Origin: Metarhizium brunneum | Lineage: Eukaryota > Ascomycota > Sordariomycetes > Hypocreales > Clavicipitaceae | Length of the DNA stretch: 64,000 bases | Reading direction: 5' to 3' | NCBI RefSeq assembly: GCF_013426205.1 | Contig: NC_089423.1 | Location: forward strand, 4,712,001 to 4,776,000 | In this document: positions 1-11,723 of the stretch, piece by piece | How the letters are laid out: the number at the start of each line of letters is the position of its first letter | Position numbering within the stretch: position 1 is the first letter of the stretch | Made by a program: the position numbers and the translations under genes | The notes under the pieces: generated by a model | Databases searched by the model: none | The model's input: the letters and a program-made list of their open reading frames with translations, nothing else | What the model was told of the DNA's origin: nothing

Positions 1-1620
1 TTTCCTTCCTTTTCTTTTCCTTCTTGTCCGACTTGTTCTGTGCGCTGCCAGCGAGTATCGCAGGAGCAGGAGCAGGAGCAGGAGCATCAGCCATCTCTGT
101 ATCATCTTCAATGTGGAAGGATGCATCTACACCAATTTGACCCATGGGACTAGTGACTCCATAAGGTTGATATCTGGCTTTGAGGCCCTCGGGTTGTTGT
201 CGAGCCGGTGGCTTCGGAGTAGGGCCGACAGAAGAAGTAGCTCCTGAACCCTGGCCAAGTTGTGTGATTTTCTTGACTTGCATTACCTGGTCGATTGGTC
301 GGGAGGCTGAACAGAGATCCCGGTCAGCCATGCTGTTATTTAAGTTGAGATAGGACAAGAGCGTGCTAGGGAAGCCTTACCGGATTGATATCGCGTTCCG
401 TCAGAAGAGGGTATTAGAATTTGAATCGAGCTCTTTGGAGTCATACTGTCCATAGAAATGCCATAGTCTTCGCCATCATGTGAGAAGACGCTGTCGCCGC
501 TTTGAGATTGGTTCATAGGAATCTCCATATTCTGCACAACTGAGATGGGTACGTTAGCTGGCACCGTAAAGTACCAGACTTGTTTCCCTTGCAGATTGGC
601 CTGGTTGCAAATACGAGCAACGTCCTGTCCGTTGGTCCCACCGTCACTCTTGCGAAGAATAAAATCTGGGGCGATAAAGTCTGGGACAGTGGCCCGAGGA
701 TCATGTTGACGATCAGCAATGTGCATAGACACGTCTGCGTCTTCTTCGCTCGAGTCTTCGGATGCATCATCTGATGGCTCTTCGGGAACTGATTTCCTCG
801 TAGCGACTGGTTTTGCTTGGACGGCCGTCTGATCCTCATCATCAGTACCCTCATCGCTGGAGCTTGTCTCCGAAGTGGTGGCTGTGGAAGTGCCATTGGT
901 CGACGTTATCGCTGCCTTGGGCTTTTTTGAAGCCGCTGGCTCACCTTCGTCGTCACTTTCGTCGTCACTGGCGCTATCGCTAGACTCTTGGTCCGATGAG
1001 GTCGAGCCTTTGACTTTTGTCGCAGTGGCCTTCTTATCTGGCTCATCGTCACTACTGCTTTCATCTCCTTCTTCCTCTTCCTCATCAGAACCAGAGGTGG
1101 AGCCAGAGCTGGATGGAGCCTCAGTTTTCAATGGCCCTCCGTTTGCTCTCACTTTCTGTTCACCTTTGACTGACTTCAACTCAGCCCCAGATCCTGATTC
1201 GGACTCGGATTCACTGCTAGTGTCATCCGATGAAGGCGCACCAGATTGTACAGGTCGCTTTGATTTGGCAGACGTGACATTCTTGGCGGTCGACCGGCGC
1301 TCATCGTCGCTGTCGGCTATTTCGTCTCTCTTGGCGGGCTTCTTGGGAGTTGCAGTGTTGGATGTTTTTGAAACTTGAAGCTTCTGCAAAAAGTCGGGGC
1401 CGTCTTCATCACTACTCTCACTGCTGCTACTACCACTCTCGTCGTCTTCAGACTCGTTGCCGAAAATGGCCTTGTCGATAGCGCCGGGTTCCTTCTTGAT
1501 CGAAACTTTCGACTTGGGGATGGGTCGTTTGTTGTACTGAGCTTCAGCACTGAGGCCCTTTTTCGTGTCCTCAATGTGCTTGTTCAAAGAGTGAACTTTG
1601 AAATGTTTCTTGGGTGCCAT
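1..1620 (-). CDS. RPA34: RNA polymerase I subunit RPA34 (Rpa34.5-like), 3' end cut by window
   Basis: Non-catalytic subunit of RNA polymerase I that pairs with RPA49 and supports rRNA transcription in the nucleolus. The start ATG is at 1620-1618 (MAPKKHFKVHS); an in-frame ATG at 1665 would only add a poorly conserved leader. Exon 1 runs 1620-381, an intron with donor GTAAGG and acceptor TTCAG spans 380-307, and exon 2 runs from 306 off the left edge. The product has a basic N-terminus, then about 250 residues of Ser/Asp/Glu-rich, Lys-dotted low complexity, then the RPA34 fold, which begins at PDFIAPDFILRK and includes GKQVWYFTVPANVPIS. After the intron comes MQVKKITQLGQG and then QPEGLKARYQPYG, the family's conserved C-terminal segment, followed by an Ala-Pro run and a Lys-rich tail. 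The unusually long acidic linker is common in filamentous fungi. The family call rests on these motifs. The stop codon lies outside the window. Confidence 0.85.
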
Positions 1621-2010
1621 TGCGGACGAGAGGGGTGCACTCAATGTGCTGTTGCGAGAGCACAATTGGCTGGTATCCCAGGTTGTTGAGTTGAAGAAGT
1701 GGGAGGTTGAAGACTGGCGAAAGCACTTGAGCTGTGAAATTTTGGCGACGGCTCTGCGCGAGGCCCCACATTCGCGCCGCGTTCAGGGTCTTTAAAGGTG
1801 AGTGGCAGGGAAAAACTGCCAAGCCTGCAGCAATTGTGCTTATCGATAAGAAACATCACCTTCTTCGTCGCTGGTTCTCCTAGCCGCTCTTTGCCTGAAT
1901 GTCTTGTCGAAGTCTTACCTTGGAGTAAGAAAGCAGCCTTGTTTCCTTAATTTCTAGCAGTACCCTGGCTAGGCTCTTAAGAGCCTGCACTTGAATTGCA
2001 CGACTTAAGC
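1621..2010. promoter_or_regulatory. Bidirectional promoter between RPA34 and GRC3
   Basis: The 390 bp between the two divergent start codons must hold both promoters. It has no reading frame of its own that fits either gene. Pyrimidine-rich stretches precede the GRC3 ATG (around 1925-1970). No clear TATA box is seen, as is usual for ribosome-biogenesis genes. Extent is inferred from the gene models only. Confidence 0.55.
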
Positions 2011-4477
2011 ATGTCGTCTAGTAAGCGTCGCAAGCTGGATGGTCAAGGCCCTCCTCAGTGTACGAACCACACGCCTCTAACCTCTTCCTTTTATTAATCT
2101 TCTAGTAAAATGAAAACCAGTCGTGCCATAGGTCTTCTACGCTAACACTTCCTTTCTCTCTAGCTCCGGTCAGCGCCGTCAGTGCAATTGCTGCTCGTAG
2201 ACGGCAAGCTGCTTCTGTGGCCCAAAGCCAAGCCACTGAGCCTGCAAACCTTGCAGAGCCGTCGACACCGAGTATAAACTCCTTCAGCGCTCTCCAGACT
2301 CTTAGGCCTGATAGAAATGTTACTCGTCCTCCTAAAAAGAGTTCGAAACAGAGTGTTCAACTCCGAAATGATGGCCGTCGACTCCTAGCGGCGGATGATC
2401 CAAAGGCAGCCGAGTAAGCTGAGCACAAACTGCCTCGTCTTGACGACCTCCTTCTGACAATTTTCAAGACGATTGCCAAATAATCAAATATCAGAAGATG
2501 TACAATCTTCATTCTCCGCTACCTTATCCCAGACCATTAGTTATTCCTCTTTTTCTTTAACCAAAAGCAATTGTCGAACAAAAGCGGGGGGCGCCCTGGA
2601 GCTTACGTTGGATGAGGGTGAGGTATGTTATTGTGCCACATATTTACGAGATGCAGCCGCTAAATGCCTGTAGAGATTTCTTGTTCTAGGAAGCTTTGGA
2701 ATCAGAGTAGTAGGCGGTGAAGTCACTTTAGCAGGAGCAACACTACATGCTGCCGAGAACATACATTGGGTTTCCGCCCCCCACTGCGTGGCTCTGCCTG
2801 TGATTCGAACTATTCAAGACACTCAACTGGAATTACATAATGATCCTAATACGAGTGGTTTAAGAAAGCTAGGTCGTCTTTCACCCCTATTTCGGAGAAT
2901 ATGGAATGAGCCAAGTGAGGCCGTTGATGGGATCATGGCTGGAGGGCAGACATTCCAAATAGTATGTATCGAAATGGCTCGCCACATAATTAACTTGACT
3001 GACATATTTGCAGATAGTCTCATCTTCAGATGCGCCTAGGCGATGTGCTATTCAAGAATTGGCCTCTCCACCGGAGTGGAATAAGAAATTGGCATCCTTG
3101 CTGTCGATTTCAGAGACAGGCCAGCGGACAACTTTTGTCTGTGGACCAAAATCCGCAGGCAAGTCGACCTTCTCGAGGTTGCTCACGAACCGCCTTCTGA
3201 CATCTTCAAATGGCGAGAATCCTGTGAAACGAGTGGCAGTGCTTGACCTTGACCCTGGACAGCCCGAATTTTCTCCACCTGGTACTGTATCTCTCGTATG
3301 CGTCTCAAACCCGAACTTCGGAGTCCCATTTACCCACACTGCCTTTGACGATCCGTCGAACACAATTCTGAGATGCCACTCTTTGGCGTCTGTTACTCCA
3401 GCTTCAGCACCCGATCTTCTCGTCTCCTGCGCCACCGACCTGTATGGCACATACCAAAGGTCGCTTCGTACTTGCCCCCTTATAATAAACACCCCAGGCT
3501 GGATTCTGGGCACAGGTTTAGACCTCCTTGTGGAGCTGATCACTAGGATTCGTCCTGCCGAAGTCATATACATGTCAGAAGATGGCCCTGCCGATGTCGT
3601 GGATGTATTGAAGAACGCAACCAAGAATTCGTTCAGCATGCTTCCGTCGCAACCATCAGAATTTACCTCCAGAACTGCTGCTCACTTCAGGTCAATGCAA
3701 ATGATGTCATACTATCATTCTCATATTGATATCGAGAACAAGCGATTGAGACCACCGCGGGTCACTTGGTCCGGCCATGCTATTTCGTCCGCAAGACCGT
3801 TTGTGGTTTCATATCATGGCAGTAATAGTGGGGTTTTTGGAATTATATCTTATGACTACCAGTGCACCCCAGAACTTCTAGCGGCTTCTATCAACGGGTC
3901 AATACTGGCCATGGTCGAAATTGAAGGGCCGGAAGCCTTCCGGCAATTTACGGGTACTCCCGAAATCAGAGGTGATCGAGATATCGCAATGACTCCGGAA
4001 GTGGTAGTCACCAGAACGGCGGAGGACTTGCCATTCATTCCAAATCCCAATGACGCAACCCTTGATCCTCAGTACTGTAGAACAATCGGGCTCGTCCTTA
4101 TTCGAGGATTAGACTTGAAACGAAAGTGTCTACAAGTCATTACGCCAACACCATACGCTAGCCTAGAAAAAATCAAAGGCGAAGGGAGGAATATTGTCTT
4201 TGTTCATGGAAGATTCGACACTCCCTATTGGGCTTATACCGAAGACCTCTTTGCCAAATCTTCTCAAGAAGAGCTGGTAGACAAGGAAGTCCACATAACA
4301 GACGAAGAGACAAGTGAAGACGAATCAAGGGAAGAAAAGGCACAACCGGGGGGGACGGATCACGCCATGATATCTACGATACCTTGGATAGAAGTTTTAG
4401 ATGGAACCCAGAAACGCCCCGTTGGGTCTCGAGTTTGGCGAGTAAGACGAGACTTAGGTCGACATAACACTGACTGA
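2011..4477 (+). CDS. GRC3: Polynucleotide 5'-hydroxyl-kinase GRC3 (Clp1/NOL9 family)
   Basis: Grc3 phosphorylates the 5'-hydroxyl end left by the endonuclease Las1 during ITS2 removal from pre-rRNA, and acts in the nucleolus. Exons by hand: 2011-2059, 2164-2413, 2469-2622, 2674-2961, 3014-4477, giving 734 codons in frame. The first intron carries a GCTAAC branch site and a pyrimidine-rich CTCTCTAG acceptor. N-terminus MSSSKRRKLDGQG is basic. Exons 3-4 encode the N-domain (SFGIRVVGGEVTLAGATL, HWVSAPHCVALPV). The Walker A motif GPKSAGKST lies at about residues 291-299, followed by VLDLDPGQPEFSPPG, the conserved strand after the P-loop. A tail of acidic residues precedes the C-terminal strand. 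Length fits fungal Grc3 (about 650-800 residues). Divergent from RPA34, also an rRNA-synthesis gene. Exon 3 lies in a poorly conserved linker and its acceptor at 2468 is the least certain junction. Confidence 0.9.
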
Positions 4478-7400
4478 GTGGACAAGATGCTCCAACCATC
4501 AGCTTTCAGGCACCCTCCTACGGGTAGTTTTCCCAGCGACATACGTAAATGTTCTGGAAAAATCCTGCTACCAACTTCTTGTCAGTGTGTGGGAGGCCAT
4601 GATCATTTCACACGCCAGATAACTCTGACAACTCATGCATGGTCTGCTGCTTGGTGCTGAGCCGCAGATTATACATGAAGTCAACAGCTATCTCCAGCTT
4701 CTGCAAGCGTGGCACTCTACTCGGTAAAGCAATTAAAACTGCGGCGGCGCCACACCGGCCAATAGCATGGAACCAAGCCTTATTGGAACGAGGCCATTGA
4801 CAAAAGACTGTTGTGGGTAGATATGATATGCAGTATGAACGAGCAATCCCATGGTCTGTTGGCATGCGAAAACTCGGCCCATCTCTAAGACTATGACCTT
4901 AGAGCGCAATGTTTGCATCTTCCCTTACGACGCGTCTGATCGGAGAAGTCTCATCTTGGACTAGCACAACTACAGCGCGGTGTGATCAGTACATAATCCA
5001 TGTTAGCAACAGTATATCATTCACTGGAAGAGAGAGGACATGTCATATTTGACGCATTACACTGCATTGGCCGGCGGGCTACACAATCCGACTCCCACAC
5101 AGTCCCCGTGCGACCCTTGAACGAATCGCATCGAGGGATTAGAGCATTTAGCAAGTATTCCAGCATCAGCTCCTGGGGGCGGACTGCGGCTGAAAAGGCG
5201 TTGAACCACAGATGAGAAGAGAGAGGGAAAGGGAACTTCAGTAACCAAGACACATCTCTTCCGTCGTCTGTACTCCGTATGGGAGATAAGTGAGTGTGTC
5301 CCTGTTGCAGACTGTCTTACAATGTGTGTTTTTGACTGGCTAATGCAAGCCTTGGTTTCTCTTCCCCTCCACAGCAACTTTGTCTTTCTTCTGAGTCTTT
5401 GCTGTAACGATTGATTGACTTGGTCGATGGACAATCGATACGGAGTAAACGACGACAATATACACTCCCGGATTCCGGATAGCAACTGCGGAAAGGACCA
5501 GATCCTTTCCGGGCCTCAAGGGGGCCAGGGGCCGAACATTGTGTCAATATGCAATGTAGGGTCCCTCCATCCCCCAGCTAGAGGAACATGGCTAATTTCA
5601 TTCTCGCATCATGCCCAGCATGGGATTGTGGCACAGTTCCAACGTCCCCGTTACCGCTGGTTCGTGAGCCGCCCCGGCGAGGCGGGACAAATATGATGGA
5701 GCATCGACCAAATTGGGTTGCCTGCATAAGTTTATGTTTTGGGCATGCATATCTCTGAAGTGGTGGTACGGAGTAGTACTCCGGATTGCTACACCACAAC
5801 TTGGGCCGAATGTACGGAGTATGTGGCTCTCTTAGCACTGTGTTTGTACACCATGTCTACGCCATGGATCCCGAATAGAGCGTGCGGGCTGTTCAGTGCC
5901 CAGGAATTCCTCGGTGACAAATGGGGACGATTGACGCTGACTGATGTTTTCCTAGGTGATTCCTTCCCAGTCCATAATCTTGGTGATCTTTAGCCATAGT
6001 TAGTATGTACAATGTACCTATAGTATGTGTGGAAAGGTGGAAAGGTGGATAGTTGGTGGGAACTAAATTGTGGATGGCAGAGACCACAACCTGGGAGGCA
6101 CACGAGCAAAACAGCAGAGCGAGCGATGGACTAAAAGACGTCGCGAAAGTGGCTGGATACTGGAAAGCACAGTCGCCCGAGGCAAAGGGCGAAACTGACC
6201 GGCGTGATTCTATGGAGAAAGCACCGAGAAGATGATAACGAGACACATGGGCCGAAGGATTGGCCCCGAGTCGCATTTACACATGTGTGAGCAGGACTAG
6301 TCAGCGAGGCAATTCTCGTCAGACCTTATTGGGACATGGCCCTGTGGTGGACCGTGGGACCGTTGAACCCGTCGATGGCATTCTAGCCCTTGTTCCTGGT
6401 AGGGAGCACCAACCGAGAGAACTCGTTGCCGTTGGGTATGCAGCATAGAGGGGGCTTTGCTCATGCGTTCCGTCCTTTCGGGTCACGTCGAGTGGGAAGG
6501 CCATGCAGTCAGTAGAGTTGCCGAGGAGACGTCCTCGTCATCCAGAGAGCCGGATTCCAGCGAACGCTTCCATGTCCATGACGGCGGTTGCGTGTGGCAC
6601 CAGCGCAGAGGGACAATCGGCATGAGCACCAATCAACCAACGAGCCTGGCGTTGAGACCTGGGATCTCATTTATCCACACAACCGGGACGCGCAGACAGT
6701 AACACTGTCCTCGCGCAGCGTTATGTAGGACGAGGCGCACGTTGTCGTGTTGAGAGATGTCACGGGATGGTGTAGAGAGTACGGAGTACGGCATTGCTCA
6801 ACTACTCCGTGCCTAGGTAGTCAACGATGATGGGTAATTGAGCTGCCAAAACCACGAGGAGCACCAGACCAACTGTCGTATCCCACTGGCATGCCCCAAG
6901 AACAACGATGGCCCTCGTCTAATTCCAGGGATCAGCCCCCCTGCAGGAAGGGCTTTGCGGCCAGTCGTCAGTAAGTAGGCAATGGCAATCTAGGGGCGGG
7001 CCCGATGGTAGCACTCTGTAGTGTTGTATTGACGGAGTATAAGAGATTATTTAGGGACGGTGCAGACATCGGAGTCACTCCATGCTACGTAAGTGGGCAG
7101 ACCTACATAAGCAGCATCAAGAGACCGGAACTAACTAACTAATAGCTAGGCTTGAAACTACCGAGGCCATCATATTTCCGAAGCTAGTACTGCTAGCATT
7201 GAAAGGGGATTCCCAAAGTTTATGTCTCCCCGGGTCCCTTATTACACACCAGACTTGGTACACGTACGGCTCGTCCAAGATGGGCCCGGCCCGCGTCGCG
7301 TGTACTGAACGATTTCAAGTGACAAGAGCTCGCGCGGCTGCATTACATTGACGGGGTCAACAGAAGCAAAGAACGTACTGCTACTCCGCAGTAGTATTCC

Positions 7401-8453
7401 TCTTTGATATGTGACGGCAACGACGGCGGTGGCTGCAGCTGGCGCAGCACTAGTGATGGACGGAGATGCTTGTGGCCGTTGATGGCCGTCGTCGACTGGT
7501 TGAAATGTTCGGGCGTCGCAGTCATGTCCCTCGGCGGATTGTCGCTGACTCTTGCCGGTTGGTGATGTCTCGACATGATGGGTTCAATGTTGGAGGCGGC
7601 ATGCGTGTCCTCAACCCTCAGCAGCACCCCGGTGGCATCCGGCCGTGCGGTCCGCAGCGACTTGGCGACAACATGCAGCCAATGCATCATCACACTGGCA
7701 GTTGAGACGTGTGGCTGCTTGGCTGCTCCCTCGGCGTGATCCCTGGAGATCAATTGATGGATTGCATGTGTGGATGGAGAAGCATGGGTGCGCCACCAAG
7801 GCCCACCATCTAACGGCTGCGGGGCGGTTCGCGCAAAAGTGCAGACACATCTAGATTGAAATTTCAATGTTCCCATGTCGAGCCCGGCGGCGCTTGGGAA
7901 ACATGTCCAAGGAAGGCCGGGAGGGGCGTCGGCGTCACAGGCGCTGGTCAGCACTTGAGAGGAGGAGGAGGAGGAGGAGGAGGAGGGAGGACCGTGGAGA
8001 CGAGAGACGAGAGACGAGAGGCGAGAGGCGAGAGACCAGTTGACCCATGTCGTGCCTATGCCCACGCCCAGCCCATGCCCATGCTGGTGATGCTCATGCC
8101 GATGATGCCCAGCCCACCAGTGCGCGGTCGCGGGATTCATCAGATCCTTTTGACCCCTCCGTCCTTGGAATCCGACTCGAGCTCAAGATTGGACGACATC
8201 TGGACCAGAGCTGAGCTTGAGACTACTAGTTCCGGATGTCGCCGCGGCAGTCAAAAGCCAGTCCAACTTTAGAACTTAGCTTTGCCCTTCGGCCTGTGCT
8301 GTTTGTTGGCTGGCCCGCCCGTCATCCGTCCATGTCTGTCTGTCACTTGTCCCCAGACCATCGCCGTCCCACATCCGGGCAACCGTTAACCTCTTCAACT
8401 CTCGACCTGACTAGCGACCGCGTGCCATCGCGATTCGCGACCCTTTGTCCGCC
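4478..8453. other. Gene-empty stretch with dispersed TACGGAGTA words
   Basis: No reading frame here shows a recognisable domain or a convincing splice series. Several copies of TACGGAGTA or its complement lie near 5273, 5439, 5767, 5813, 6780 and 7034. A canonical intron-like segment (GTAAGT donor at 7089, ACTAACTAAC branch, AATAG end at 7145) occurs without a recognisable gene (see findings). The last 500 bp include a purine-rich microsatellite and probably the promoter and leader of the downstream regulator. Confidence 0.6.
7957..8036. repeat. (GGA)n microsatellite followed by GAGACGA-type tandem repeat
   Basis: GGA triplets run from about 7957 to 7990, followed by GAGACGA/GAGGCGA heptamers at about 7996-8035. 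It lies about 420 bp upstream of the Zn2Cys6 regulator start and would be a polypyrimidine tract on the other strand. Confidence 0.85.
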
Positions 8454-11070
8454 ATGGGCGAGACGGAGAGCCCCAAGGACACCACGCACCACCGGTCGGC
8501 CTGTACCGAGTGCCAGCGTCGCAAGCAAAAGGTATTTGAGTCCCCCGGAGCTCACCTTCACTTCACCATCCCGTTCCAGCCAGCAGCCTCGACCACCACG
8601 CCTTTGCGAGCGAGCTGTCGTTTCCCTCGCCCCGAGAAGATGCCACAAAGTCTCCTGTCCTGTAGTGTACAGACCACTCCGCCAAAGATGTCGCATCTGA
8701 CCGTCGAATCTAGTGCAATCGAGAATGGCCATGCAATCACTGCCAGAAACGCAAAGTCGCCGACAAGTGCCGCTTTGGCCAGAGCCAGCCCAGTCAGGAC
8801 AAAGCTCCACGCCATGATTTCACTCGGAAACGGCAATTGAGTCACGAGGACACGGAGTCGATGGACTCGAACCCGTGGGAGGACGCAGATAGTGGTTTCG
8901 AGGCCTTGGGATACAGCGCCTCGCATCTCTTTGCCGGCCTCAACGCAAGCTCAACCGTATGTCACATAGCCTCGTTTGTTGGAGCTCACACAGTCCAGCT
9001 CAGCTGCTACGGGTTGAGCATTTGCGGTCCCTCGGTGCGGTGCTAACAAGAGAACCTGTGGCAGAGAAAACCCAAGCATGTCCCGAAAACATTTAGGCAA
9101 TACTACATGGACCCTTCATCATGTCCGCAGCTCAAGCGTGCCCTGCTCCGCCTCCCTCCTAGACCCTACACAGGTATGTATGTATGTTTGTCTGCTTGCT
9201 TCTTCACAGTCCCTTGCGCGTCAAGCAACAAAACCCAGGCAAGTAACAAGTGATGCCTGACGGCTGATACCTTGCATGGCAGATGCTCTGGTCCAAAACT
9301 TCCTCAACCATGTAAACTTCCATTACTACATCATTTATCCGCCTTCCTTCCTGGAAGAATACAAGACCTGGTGGTCGCTACGCTCAGAAAATCGTCCGCT
9401 TAGTATGCAGTGGACTTGTCTGCTGCTCATGGTTTGTGCGTGCTCAACGCAGTACACCGATAGTGACCTTGAGCGGAAACTCGAGATTGATCTCGGCCAG
9501 AGCGCCCAGCAGCTCACTGAGCAGTACCACAACGCCGGCCGTGAACTCCACGGCGCTATTCCTGTCGGCAACAACCACCTACTGAATGTCCAGTCGCTGT
9601 TGCATTCATGCTACTGGTACAAATCAGAGGCGCGATTTGTCGAATGCTGGCATGTTCTCAGCACCGCCATCCGCGAGGCCCAGGAACTCGGCATTCACAA
9701 GGAAACCGTTAGCGGTCAAATGTCCGAGTTTGATCGTGAGATGCGAAGAAGGATCTGGTGTATCCTGGACACTTGGGATTGGTGAGTTTTGGACTTCAGG
9801 CCTCGATGCCTGTCAAAATCACTGGGCGAGCTGCTAAAAATTGGGCCGCAATTTACTAACTTGTTTTAATTCTGATCCAAGGCAAATATCTGCTCTCCTA
9901 TCAAGACCGGTGCTGATAGATCGAACGGATATCGATGTCGGCCTTCCTAGCCTCACCTTAGAAGGGTACACACCGTCCCCTTTGCAACACATGAAACTCC
10001 AGTCAGAACTGATTACTCAACTTTTCAACCGTTTTGGGCTACCCAAGGATGTTTCTCAGCATGGCGACGTCCGAGCATATCAAGTCATTGTTGACAGATG
10101 GATGAACGCCTTTCCATCGACCTACGCTTTCGTCGATCCAGACACAAGCAACGACGCGTCGCGGCCGTGGATTGTCCTGCATCGGCATTACCTTCACACT
10201 ATGGCCATGTCCATGATGCTCGACCCTATTCGAGCCTACCTAGCCAGACCAATGTCCAAACAATCGCCACCCGACGAAGTCAAGATTCGTGACGACGGCG
10301 TTGACTACTCGCTGCGGTTGTTGGACGCTTTACACGGCTTCTTTGGCCACGTTTATCCCCGAGACGCCAAATTCCACTTTGTGCTTTTCTGCATTTTCGA
10401 TACAGCTGCTGTTCTGTGCTCTGCTCTTATGCATGACCAAGACTCGAGCCTTTCAAAGCGGGACGATATGCTGGTGGCTGTTGACAAGGCCTTGTCAATG
10501 CTTAAGCGACTAAATACGGTGACCAAAACCGCTAGAACCTCATACAAAGTTTTGGCCAAGATTGCTCAGAACATTTCACGGCCTGGACAAGAAGTGAAAT
10601 CACCAATCATGCCTGCGAAAAAGCGACCAAAGGGCAAGGAGCTCGCACTGACACCCCCATGTATGAATCAGACAGAGGTGGCGTTCGCAAGTGACCCTGG
10701 CTCTGTCGATTCGCACGCCTCTTATACAACTCCGCCCAGTGATGCGCATTTCTATGGCGCTCCGGCATCACAATCCACGCCTCCTGGTCACTACTTCAAT
10801 GTTGACGAATCCGCCGGATGTGCCCCTCCGGTTCCTCCAACGTCGTCGGGCGCCGCAATGTCCTCGTCAAATACTCTGCATTATAATGGAGCACCGCTGG
10901 ATTATTCAACATCATATGTCAACATGACACCACCAACTGACGAGGCTTACCATGCCATAGACTATGCGAATTTCGGCGCTATTACCGAACAAGATCTGGG
11001 CGAGTTGGCGACGCTATGGAATTATGAGAGCCTGAACCTAGACTTTATAAATCCCGGGTCGGTAAGCTAG
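8454..11070 (+). CDS. Zn2Cys6 (Gal4-type) transcription factor with fungal-specific regulatory domain
   Basis: Nuclear DNA-binding regulator. Exons: 8454-8531, 8714-8956, 9065-9173, 9283-9781, 9882-11070, giving 705 codons. The zinc cluster is split by intron 1: CTECQRRKQK, then CNREWPCNHCQKRKVADKC, spacing C-x2-C-x6-C-x5-C-x2-C-x8-C. The middle homology (Fungal_trans) region starts near ALVQNFLNHVNFHYY and includes HVLSTAIREAQELGIH and REMRRRIWCILDTWD, a family signature. Intron 4 has an ACTAAC branch site and joins DTWD-W to QISALLSRPVLIDRTDI. The C-terminal 150 residues are Pro/Ser/Thr-rich, probably an activation region. Exon 1 begins at MGETESPKDTTHH, the only ATG upstream of the cluster in frame. 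Target genes are unknown. The convergent MFS carrier and the second regulator nearby make a local catabolic role plausible, but that is inference. Confidence 0.88.
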
Positions 11071-11723
11071 GGGTGTTTCCAATGGAACACCCGATACGGG
11101 GCTCTGATTTCCTACCCAAGCACGCCGACAAACCTGGAAATTCCTACCACGGCGATTCTGGGACCAAGAAAGTCTGTCTAGTTGGGCAGACAATTACTGA
11201 GAAGCTACATGTCGCAGAGAGCGCATATATTAAACAAAACTGAGCATGGTTCCTTGTATCTGGGACGCTGAACGGGCGTGCGATAATGGAGTCCAGATAC
11301 CTACAACAACGCTTCATGTTTGGCATTTTTGAGTGTTGTATTGGGGGAGAAACTGATACAACCAGGGCTTGTGAGGCTTCAGTGGTACTTGTGTTGGCTG
11401 GCTGGTACAGGGTGGCGTCTTCAACTGCGTTGCGCCGTTGGCCCCGGATACGTTTATCTACATTTGATAGGGGTGTATACATGGGCATTTACTGGCGTTG
11501 ACAGATTTCGGAACAAGCCAATTTGCCAAGACGGGATTTTGTAATTCACTGACTTGCATGCGGGCATTCCGTCAACTTGTCAGCCAGTTTTCTGAATGCC
11601 CACACCGCAACGATCAAACAACAAGTTATCCAGACGGTATATTTATGATCAGCTCGCTGATACTTGGGCCTACAAATCACACACACACACACACACGCCG
11701 CCGCCGCCGCCGCCGCCGCCATC
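11071..11723. other. 3' intergenic region between convergent genes
   Basis: Convergent ends of the regulator (+) and MFS carrier (-) face each other across about 650 bp. Apart from the microsatellite at its right end I see no gene or structured element here; it presumably holds both 3' untranslated regions. Confidence 0.6.
11679..11720. repeat. Compound microsatellite (AC)n-(GCC)n
   Basis: AC repeats at about 11679-11696 pass directly into GCC repeats up to 11720. It abuts the MFS stop codon (11726-11724) and so lies in that gene's 3' untranslated region. Confidence 0.9.

Noticed and set aside
7343..8140. 265-codon minus-strand frame upstream of the first regulator
   Set aside because: Built partly on the (GGA)n microsatellite (poly-Ser) and His-rich low complexity, with no domain and no start context; it overlaps the likely promoter of the regulator.
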